Part shown: piece after piece, positions 1 through 4,478 of the stretch | How positions within the stretch are numbered: the stretch's first letter is position 1 | Layout: every line of letters starts with the position of its first letter | From: Chloroflexota bacterium | GTDB taxonomy: Bacteria > Chloroflexota > Anaerolineae > VGOG01 | Reading direction: 5' to 3' | NCBI GenBank assembly: GCA_030615705.1 | Contig: JAUWYT010000083.1 | Coordinates: 1-6,823, forward strand | DNA: 6,823 bases | The notes under the pieces: generated by a model | What the model was told of the DNA's origin: nothing | Seen by the model: only the letters and a program-made list of their open reading frames with translations | The model's database searches: none | Program-made: the position numbers and the translations under genes

Positions 1-758
1 AAGCGGGCCGTCACGGCGATGTTGGGGGGAATCATTCTCAACTGCAACTGCCGCGCCTCCTCGTGACGCCCCTCTTGAGCATACTGGTAGATGCGATGGC
101 ACTGCTCCGGAGCGATGTTGCCCAAAGCCATGATCCCTCCCACTGCGCCCAGAACGAGGGCCGGGTAGAGGAAGCTGGCCGAGCCAGCCAGGACATTGAA
201 GGTGGGAGGCGCAGCCCTGATGATGTCTCCTAACTTGACCACGTTCCCTGAGCTATCCTTGATGCCCACGATGTTGGGGTGCTGCGCCAACTCCACCACG
301 GTTTCCGCAGAGAGGTCAACGCCCGTGCAAGCAGGCATGTTGTAGAGGATGATGGGTAAAGGGGAGCGCTCGGCCAGCTCCAGGAAGTGCCGCCGCATCG
401 CCTGGGCGTCCATTTTGGATGTGTAATAGCTGGGTGTAAGGACGATGGCCGCGTCCGCCCCGATGGCCGCGGCCTGCTCCGTCAGCCCCAGGGTGGACCT
501 GGTTGACTCGCAGCCGGTGCCGGCGATGAACAGCTTGTCTTTGGGGATGGCCTGGCGGGCACTTTTCAGCACCTCGAGCTTCTCCTCATCGCTCAGGTAA
601 GTGAATTCCCCGTTGGAGCCGAGGACGAGGAGGCCGGCCAGGGACGTTTTGCTCCACCTGGCGATGTTCTCGGCCAACTGGTCGTGGGCGACCGCCCCGT
701 CGGCGTCAAAGGGGGTCGGGATGGGAGCGTATGCTCCCAATAACGATAGCTTTTTCAT
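1..758 (-). CDS. DHDPS/NAL-superfamily aldolase, 4-hydroxy-2-oxoglutarate aldolase-like (3' end off the window)
   Basis: Class I (Schiff-base) pyruvate-dependent aldolase of the DapA/N-acetylneuraminate lyase TIM-barrel family. About 252 residues are visible; the family is usually near 290-310, so roughly the last 40 lie beyond the left edge. Visible motifs are GSNGEF at residues 47-52 (in place of the GTTGE typical of DapA), the catalytic Tyr139 in YNMPACTG, and the Schiff-base Lys167 in GIKDSSGN. The Tyr-to-Lys spacing of 28 is that of the family. From memory, the stretches GSNGEF-L, AG-GCEST, GADAA-V-TP-YY, QHPNIVG-KDS, VLAGSA-FL, LGAVGG and PNIAVT follow mitochondrial HOGA1 more closely than DapA. 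HOGA cleaves 4-hydroxy-2-oxoglutarate to pyruvate and glyoxylate; KDG aldolase or another pyruvate aldolase is an alternative. The ATG at 758 follows a strong GAGGAG ribosome site five bases upstream. It is last in the visible gene run, 98 bp after the creatininase-family gene. The superfamily call is firm, the substrate is not. Confidence 0.93.
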   Translation of the reverse strand, partial: MKKLSLLGAYAPIPTPFDADGAVAHDQLAENIARWSKTSLAGLLVLGSNGEFTYLSDEEKLEVLKSARQAIPKDKLFIAGTGCESTRSTLGLTEQAAAIGADAAIVLTPSYYTSKMDAQAMRRHFLELAERSPLPIILYNMPACTGVDLSAETVVELAQHPNIVGIKDSSGNVVKLGDIIRAAPPTFNVLAGSASFLYPALVLGAVGGIMALGNIAPEQCHRIYQYAQEGRHEEARQLQLRMIPPNIAVTAR

Positions 759-763
759 AATCG

Positions 764-772
764 CTCCTCTCC
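764..772 (-). promoter_or_regulatory. Ribosome binding site of the aldolase
   Basis: Minus strand reads GGAGAGGAG; its GAGGAG core ends five bases before the ATG at 758. This fixes the start and places the protein at the usual family N-terminus (LLGAYAPIPTPF shortly after the start). Confidence 0.75.
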
Positions 773-790
773 TTCGGGTTTTTACTTCAC

Positions 791-816
791 GGGGTGCAGG
801 CTTCCGCCTGCACCCC
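791..816. repeat. Perfect 11-bp inverted repeat with 4-nt loop (intergenic hairpin 1)
   Basis: GGGGTGCAGGC, loop TTCC, GCCTGCACCCC: every base of the 11-bp arms pairs. Read as minus-strand RNA, the direction of the flanking genes, the loop is GGAA, a GNRA tetraloop. There is no T-run after it in either direction, so it is not a standard intrinsic terminator. It starts 32 bases upstream of the aldolase ATG and sits just before its ribosome site. Possible roles are a dispersed palindromic repeat, an RNA processing or stability element, or a weak attenuator. Confidence 0.85.
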
Positions 817-834
817 AACTCTAGGGGAACGGAG

Positions 835-852
835 TGCGGACGCGAGTCCGCA
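835..852. repeat. Perfect 7-bp inverted repeat with 4-nt loop (intergenic hairpin 2)
   Basis: TGCGGAC, loop GCGA, GTCCGCA. It begins four bases after the creatininase-family stop codon on the minus strand and lies 18 bp from hairpin 1. The two share the layout TGC-purine-G-purine-C, four-base loop, mirror arm ending GCA (TGCAGGC against TGCGGAC), as if they were variants of one element family. No T-tract follows. The resemblance to dispersed palindromes of environmental bacterial genomes is an inference. Confidence 0.8.
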
Positions 853-856
853 AAAG

Positions 857-1669
857 CTACACAGGGATTTCCGTCCCCTTAATGCTTACGTTGGTCGCCC
901 TGGCTTCCTCGATGAGGGCCACCAGGTTCTCAACCACCGCCCGATGATACCTTTCGCCCTTCTCCCTGGTGGCGAGGGTGGGGTCGCCCGAGACGCCGGT
1001 GGGGGCTGTCTTTCTCTTAAACTCCTCGGCCGTACTGGACAAGAACACGCTGTCGGCCTCGATCAGGGGGTCGTGGAGATGGAAGTAGCAGAACCTGCCC
1101 ACCGCGCCGATGCGCTTCCGGGCCTTGCTCATATCGGCCAGCTCGCCCGTGAAGTACAGAAGATGGGATGTCTCCAACTCATCGGCGTGGCCCAGCCCGC
1201 CTGGCTCCGATTCCCTCACCTCGCGGCCGATCCTGTCTCCGATGAAGAAGGGATCCGCCACCGCCACGTAAGCGCCGGTCTGCTCCCTCAGCCTGGTGGC
1301 GGCGATAGTCAAGGGGGCCATGTTGGCGACGCGGTGGCCGTTAAGGATGATCAGGCGGTGAAAACCGTGGTAGATCAGGCTGCGGCAAACGTCCATAATC
1401 AGCTCGATAAGCGTCTCCGGACGGATGGTGATCGTGCCCGGATAAGCCATGTGATGGGGACTCCAGCCAAACCAGATGGGCGGAGCGACGAGGGCGCCGG
1501 CCTCCTTGGCCGCATCCTCGGCCAAGGCGATGGCGACCATGCTGTCCGTGCCGAGGGGGAGGTGGGTGCCGTGCTGTTCGGTGCTCCCGACGGGGATGAT
1601 GACCACATCGTCTTTCTGCAAATGGTCTCGAACCTCCTCCCACCTCATCTCCTGTAGCCATACCTTCAT
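857..1669 (-). CDS. Creatininase-family (creatinine amidohydrolase superfamily) metal-dependent hydrolase
   Basis: 270 residues, the usual family length. The N-terminal metal motif is intact: [17 protein letters not shown] at 26-42, giving Glu31, His33 and Asp42. The central motif is NGHRVAN (110-116, His112) where most relatives have [14 protein letters not shown] (161-168) matches the conserved HAGExETS block, and [14 protein letters not shown] (225-238) is the typical C-terminal signature. The family binds two divalent metals and hydrolyses small amides; members include creatininase, the peptidase MftE and an archaeal formyl-amide hydrolase (ArfB), so the substrate cannot be assigned. The ATG at 1669 overlaps the stop of the upstream gene as ATGA, with an AAGGAGG ribosome site, so translation is probably coupled. 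The gene ends in TAG. A cytoplasmic enzyme: no signal peptide or membrane segment is seen. Confidence 0.93.
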   Translation of the reverse strand: MKVWLQEMRWEEVRDHLQKDDVVIIPVGSTEQHGTHLPLGTDSMVAIALAEDAAKEAGALVAPPIWFGWSPHHMAYPGTITIRPETLIELIMDVCRSLIYHGFHRLIILNGHRVANMAPLTIAATRLREQTGAYVAVADPFFIGDRIGREVRESEPGGLGHADELETSHLLYFTGELADMSKARKRIGAVGRFCYFHLHDPLIEADSVFLSSTAEEFKRKTAPTGVSGDPTLATREKGERYHRAVVENLVALIEEARATNVSIKGTEIPV

Positions 1670-2142
1670 CGCAATGCCTCCTTGATAAACTCTCCCTCCC
1701 GCAAGATAGTTACGCCGTCCACGGTCACTGTGGGCTTCAGTATGACGGCGTCGAGGTGCATCGGCGCCTTCGTGACACCTCCCAGCGAACGATTGTCACC
1801 GAAGCCGAAGTGGACCGAACCGTATACCCCTTCGTCCTCCAGCATCCTCCCGCAGAGCCTCGCCTGAGGGTTCAGGCCGATGCCCAGCTCGGCCACCACG
1901 TAGACGCTGTCCTCACCTGCTCCATCGAGGAGCTTCCGGAGGGCTTGGGCCTGCTTGCCCCCCTTTATCTCCACGATGCGGCACTTGCTCACGCTGAGCT
2001 CGATGGGCTCCTCGATCACACCGATGTCAGGGTGGGGGATGCTGCCGTCAACGATGATGATGCCCTCGGCTGTGCCCTCCAAAGGCCCCACCGCCGTCTC
2101 GATGTCTGGCGGGGAGGAGGTTGTGCCCGGCTCGCGGCTCAT
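1666..2142 (-). CDS. M29 aminopeptidase / NicX-like metalloenzyme, C-terminal fragment
   Basis: 158 residues from the first ATG after an in-frame TAG. This is the C-terminal half of the COG2309-type family that includes thermophilic M29 aminopeptidases (AmpS/aminopeptidase T) and 2,5-dihydroxypyridine dioxygenase NicX. Recognisable blocks are [14 protein letters not shown] (22-35), [10 protein letters not shown] (83-92), [18 protein letters not shown] (98-115) and [15 protein letters not shown] (129-143). By comparison with what I recall of AmpS, Glu15, Glu85, His111 and the HxD pair His129/Asp131 are candidate metal ligands, all present. Full-length members have about 320-400 residues, and the homology continues upstream through the TAG, so this ORF is not a complete enzyme. 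No Shine-Dalgarno precedes the ATG at 2142. Its stop overlaps the creatininase-family start by 4 bp. Even if still translated, it would lack the N-terminal domain. A functional product is doubtful. Confidence 0.72.
   Translation of the reverse strand: MSREPGTTSSPPDIETAVGPLEGTAEGIIIVDGSIPHPDIGVIEEPIELSVSKCRIVEIKGGKQAQALRKLLDGAGEDSVYVVAELGIGLNPQARLCGRMLEDEGVYGSVHFGFGDNRSLGGVTKAPMHLDAVILKPTVTVDGVTILREGEFIKEALR
1676..1683 (-). promoter_or_regulatory. Ribosome binding site of the creatininase-family gene
   Basis: Minus strand AAGGAGGC, with GGAGG seven bases before the ATG at 1669. It lies inside the last codons of the M29/NicX-like ORF and gives the hydrolase its own strong initiation signal, so its translation need not depend on the damaged upstream gene. 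Confidence 0.75.
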
Positions 2143-2352
2143 CCCCAGCTAGGGGAAGCCGGAGCGCCCGGTTATGTCCATGACGACCCTCGTCCCCAGA
2201 GGCGACGTCACCTCAGCGCGCCGACCCTGGGTGAAGATCTCGCCGATCCTCTCGGCCACGGGCCTCATGGCGAAGAAGTCGGCCATCAACCCGCCAGCGA
2301 CCAGCATTTGCTCGTCGTAATCCACCATTTTCAGGTGCAGAAGGTATACCTG
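2143..2352 (-). pseudogene. 5' remnant of the M29/NicX-like gene, cut off by an in-frame TAG
   Basis: Read in the same frame as the ORF at 2142-1666, this stretch encodes about 67 residues of family-like sequence, including MVDYDEQ, an amphipathic stretch (VAERIGEIFTQGRRAEV), TSPLGTRVVMDITGRSGFP, then TAG (2151-2149), then LGMSREPG of the downstream part. Blocks like VDYD, TSPxGT and xGR are normal in the middle of M29/NicX-like proteins. No frameshift is needed; only the TAG breaks the frame. Upstream, an in-frame TAG at 2355-2353 ends the reading, and the HIT gene stop lies only about 20 bases further on, so the expected first 100-150 residues are absent. There is no ribosome site before the internal ATG at 2328. 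The best reading is a gene that lost its 5' end by deletion and then gained a nonsense mutation. Confidence 0.7.
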
Positions 2353-2374
2353 CTATTAGATGCTGCAGCCACTA

Positions 2375-2845
2375 TCACTTTTTGCCACAACATATATCAG
2401 TATAAGCTGCTGCGATGGTTCGAACCTTCGCCACCTCGCGGCGGATCCTGGCCGCCGCCTCCTTGATGGGCATGGTTCTTCTCACCTCCGGTGGCCGGGC
2501 CAGGCGGAGCCCGTCGCCATACCACCGAGGGATGATGTGCATGTGGAAGTGGAAGACATCCTGACCCCCTGCACGCTCGTTGCTCTGGACCAAGTTCATA
2601 CCCTCGGGCTGCAGTGCCCTCTTGATCGCCCCTGCCACCCGTACGACCGTCCCTATAACCGCTGCCGCTGTGTCCTCATCCATCCCATAGATGTCCTGGA
2701 TGTGTCTCTTGGGGATCACCAAGGTATGGCCGGGATTGGCCGGGTTGATGTCCATGAAGGCCAGCGTGTCCCCATCCTCGAAGACCACCTCGGCGGGAGC
2801 GTGGCCCTCAATGATAGCGCAGAAGATGCACTCCCTATCGCTCAT
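2375..2845 (-). CDS. HIT-family (histidine triad) nucleotide hydrolase/transferase
   Basis: 156 residues from the ATG at 2845. Visible are the N-terminal CIFC zinc-binding pair (Cys6, Cys9), the [12 protein letters not shown] block (about 37-48, His40 probably the third zinc ligand), and the active-site triad HFHMHIIPR with His99, His101 and His103 preceded by [15 protein letters not shown] enzymes of this branch hydrolyse or transfer nucleoside monophosphates from phosphoramidates or dinucleotides via a phospho-histidine; the physiological substrate is often unknown. An upstream ATG at 2875 would add ten residues, but it has no ribosome site and those residues precede the family N-terminus, so I prefer 2845. 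That start overlaps the end of sucC by 11 bp, and a weak GGGCAGG precedes it; translational coupling to sucC is likely. The C-terminus ends in CCGKK and TGA. Cytoplasmic. Confidence 0.93.
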   Translation of the reverse strand: MSDRECIFCAIIEGHAPAEVVFEDGDTLAFMDINPANPGHTLVIPKRHIQDIYGMDEDTAAAVIGTVVRVAGAIKRALQPEGMNLVQSNERAGGQDVFHFHMHIIPRWYGDGLRLARPPEVRRTMPIKEAAARIRREVAKVRTIAAAYTDICCGKK

Positions 2846-4007
2846 CCTGCCCTGGTCCGTATGTCCGCTCTCCATACGTGGACGCAGCAGCTACCGCTTT
2901 TTGGGCTGCCTCCTCCAAAGTAACAGCGGTGATCATCCTGGCTTCAGCTAAGATTTCCCGGCCCTCCTGCTCGTTTGTGCCAACCAGGCGGACAACCATG
3001 GGCACATCGGTCTCGACCTCTTGCAGCGCGGTCAGGATGCCCCTGGCTACCTCATCGCAACGGGTAATGCCCCCGAAGATGTTAAAGAGCACGGCCTTGA
3101 CGTTTTCGTCCGAAAGGATGAGGCGCAAGGCGGCAGCCACTCTGTCAGCTTTGGCCCCGCCTCCAATGTCCAGGAAGTTAGCCGGCGCGCCGCCGTAGAG
3201 CTTAGTGAGGTCCATGGTGGCCATAGCCAGCCCAGCCCCGTTGACCATGCAGCCGGTTGTCCCGTCGAGCTGGACGTAGCTGATACCGTAGCCACGCGCC
3301 TCGCGCTCCGCCGGCGTCTCCTCTTCCAGCTCGCGCATCTCGGCGAGCTCAGGGTGACGAAAGAGGGCATTATCGTCCAAAAGCATCTTGGCATCTACTG
3401 CCAGCAACGTCCCGTCACCAGTGACGACCAGAGGATTGATCTCAGCCAGAGAGGCATCACATTTCGTAAAAGCAGTACATAGCCCTCTAGCCACCGCCAG
3501 AAAGCCTCGTATCAGGTCGCTGCCCAGATCCATTCCATAGGCCATTTCCCGGACCTGGTAATCCTGCAAGCCCAAGAAGGGATCAATGGTGAGCTTGATG
3601 ATCTTCTCTGGAGTCCTGCGGGCCACCTCCTCGATCTCCACACCCCCCTCGGATGAAGCCATCATCACCGGCGTCTTCGCAGCGCGGTCAATGACCATCC
3701 CCAGGTAGATCTCGCTGGCAATGTCGGCGGCCTCCTCGACGAGGACACTTCTAACGGGCAACCCGCTTATGTCCATGTCAAGGATTTGAGCAGCGATGGC
3801 CTCCGCTGCCTCAGGCGTCTCAGCTAACTTGATGCCACCCGCCTTTCCCCGGCCACCTACCAGGACCTGGGCCTTCACGGCCACCGGCTTGCCCAGTCGC
3901 TCAGCGATCTCTCGTGCCTCTTGGCGAGTGGTGGCTACTCCACCCTCAGGGACAGGCACACCGTACTGGGCGAAGATGCGCTTAGACTGATGCTCCTGAA
4001 GCTTCAA
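2835..4007 (-). CDS. sucC: Succinyl-CoA synthetase (ADP-forming) beta subunit
   Basis: 390 residues, against 388 in E. coli SucC. With SucD it makes ATP or GTP from succinyl-CoA, the substrate-level phosphorylation step of the TCA cycle. The N-terminal ATP-grasp domain shows [15 protein letters not shown] (44-58). EINPLVVT and the Asp of LAVDAK (Asn191, Asp205) have the same 14-residue spacing as the E. coli magnesium ligands. [26 protein letters not shown] (252-266), [14 protein letters not shown] (272-285) and [10 protein letters not shown] (309-318) form the C-terminal CoA-ligase-like domain. The start is TTG, set by GAGGAAGG just upstream and by alignment of MKLQEHQSK with E. coli MNLHEYQAK. 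It ends at TAG inside the HIT start. sucD, usually immediately downstream, is absent on both sides. A related malate-CoA ligase beta subunit (MtkA/SmtA) is an alternative reading. Confidence 0.95.
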   Translation of the reverse strand: MKLQEHQSKRIFAQYGVPVPEGGVATTRQEAREIAERLGKPVAVKAQVLVGGRGKAGGIKLAETPEAAEAIAAQILDMDISGLPVRSVLVEEAADIASEIYLGMVIDRAAKTPVMMASSEGGVEIEEVARRTPEKIIKLTIDPFLGLQDYQVREMAYGMDLGSDLIRGFLAVARGLCTAFTKCDASLAEINPLVVTGDGTLLAVDAKMLLDDNALFRHPELAEMRELEEETPAEREARGYGISYVQLDGTTGCMVNGAGLAMATMDLTKLYGGAPANFLDIGGGAKADRVAAALRLILSDENVKAVLFNIFGGITRCDEVARGILTALQEVETDVPMVVRLVGTNEQEGREILAEARMITAVTLEEAAQKAVAAASTYGERTYGPGQDER

Positions 4008-4010
4008 TTG

Positions 4011-4018
4011 CCTTCCTC
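4011..4018 (-). promoter_or_regulatory. Ribosome binding site fixing the TTG start of sucC
   Basis: Minus strand GAGGAAGG, with the GAGG core about seven bases before the TTG at 4007. No in-frame ATG or GTG lies nearby in the right place, so this site supports the non-ATG start, which gives a SucC of normal length. Confidence 0.75.
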
Positions 4019-4059
4019 AAAGTAAAGCCCCGCCACCGGCAGGACCTAGGATCAATCTA

Positions 4060-4087
4060 ATTATACCACACTCGCCAGATTCTTCAA
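4060..4087 (-). promoter_or_regulatory. Sigma-70-type promoter with extended -10 upstream of sucC
   Basis: On the minus strand: TTGAAG (4087-4082; four of six match to TTGACA), a 16-base spacer, then TATAAT (4065-4060), a perfect -10. The spacer ends in TGG directly before TATAAT, giving the TGn extended -10 element. Transcription would begin near 4053, leaving a leader of about 45 bases with the ribosome site GAGGAAGG. It would drive sucC and HIT, and possibly the three genes further downstream. Confidence 0.7.
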
Positions 4088-4148
4088 ACCGAGCGCCCTT
4101 CGTCGCTTCCACCCTGACTGACGGCAGATGGCCGGCGCGCCAGCCCAC

Positions 4149-4478
4149 TCAGCGAGCTATCGGCTCCAATACCTGCACCCGATTATTGCCGCTATCGAGC
4201 ACGTAAATCTGACCAGCCTCACTCACAGCCAGCCAGCAGGGACAGAGAAAACCAGCCTCAGGGCCACCAAACTCTCCCAGGAAACGCCCATCATCCGTGA
4301 AGCGGCGGATCCACCCTGTGTCAGAATCCAACACCAGGACATATCCCTTCTCGTCCCAAGCCACGGCTGAAGGCCTCACGAACCTCTCATCTCCGCCCTG
4401 CCAGGAGGCAACGAAGCGGCCAGCAGCGTCGAAGACTTGCACTCGGCGGTTGCCGCCATCGGCCACATACACGTTGCC
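4149..4478 (-). CDS. NHL-repeat segment, in-frame continuation of the upstream glycosyltransferase after a TAG
   Basis: 109 residues after the TAG (GNVYVADGG onward), or 107 if translation restarts at the GTG at 4472. Together with the last residues before the TAG (NPQDVAVDA) it forms three NHL repeats: PQDVAVDA-x-GNVYVADGGNRRVQVF, then PSAVAWDEKG with VLDSDTGWIRRF, then PCWLAVSEAGQIYVLDSGNNRVQVLE, ending in TGA. The TAG falls on the variable position between DA and GN of repeat 1, so the frame and repeat are otherwise intact. NHL propellers usually have about six blades; three could be a half-propeller or an assembling unit. No good ribosome site precedes the GTG. I read it as the C-terminus of the gene at 6823-4479, now detached by a nonsense codon or joined by readthrough, rather than as an independent gene. 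Confidence 0.6.
   Translation of the reverse strand, partial: GNVYVADGGNRRVQVFDAAGRFVASWQGGDERFVRPSAVAWDEKGYVLVLDSDTGWIRRFTDDGRFLGEFGGPEAGFLCPCWLAVSEAGQIYVLDSGNNRVQVLEPIAR

Larger units (their letters stand above)
759..856. other. 98-bp intergenic region with paired hairpins before the aldolase
   Basis: It contains hairpin 2, an 18-bp spacer, hairpin 1, and then the aldolase leader with its ribosome site. No -10/-35 pair of good quality was seen, so the aldolase may be co-transcribed with the creatininase-family gene, the hairpins lying in the mRNA between them. The nearest non-TAG stop in the creatininase frame is TAA at 784-782. Confidence 0.6.
4008..4148. other. Intergenic region between the NHL-encoding end and sucC
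   Basis: 141 bp with no convincing gene. It holds the sucC promoter and leader. Closer to the NHL end lies GGCGCGCC within a short GC-rich imperfect palindrome near 4129-4142. No hairpin followed by a T-run was seen, so how the upstream transcript ends is unclear. Confidence 0.6.

Noticed and set aside
791..852. Intrinsic transcription terminators
   Set aside because: The hairpins are strong, but neither is followed by a T-run on either strand.
794..1657. Long open frame on the plus strand opposite the creatininase-family gene
   Set aside because: Its protein has no recognisable motif, and the minus-strand frame shows a complete family signature with a ribosome site; this is a GC-driven antisense shadow.
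1756..2466. Open plus-strand frame of over 230 codons across the damaged M29/NicX-like gene
   Set aside because: The product looks like antisense composition (rich in His, Pro, Arg and Leu) without domain character, and it runs opposite to real coding sequence of two genes.
2846..2875. Longer HIT protein starting at the ATG at 2875
   Set aside because: It has no ribosome site, and the ten extra residues lie outside the family alignment; the ATG at 2845 gives the normal N-terminus.
2360..2923. Plus-strand open frame opposite the HIT gene
   Set aside because: The minus strand carries the full HIT signature; no ribosome site or motif supports the plus-strand frame.
3181..4141. Repeated 11-mer GCCGGCGCGCC near 3181 and near 4131 as a direct repeat
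   Set aside because: Short and GC-rich, with one copy inside sucC coding sequence; expected by chance in this base composition.
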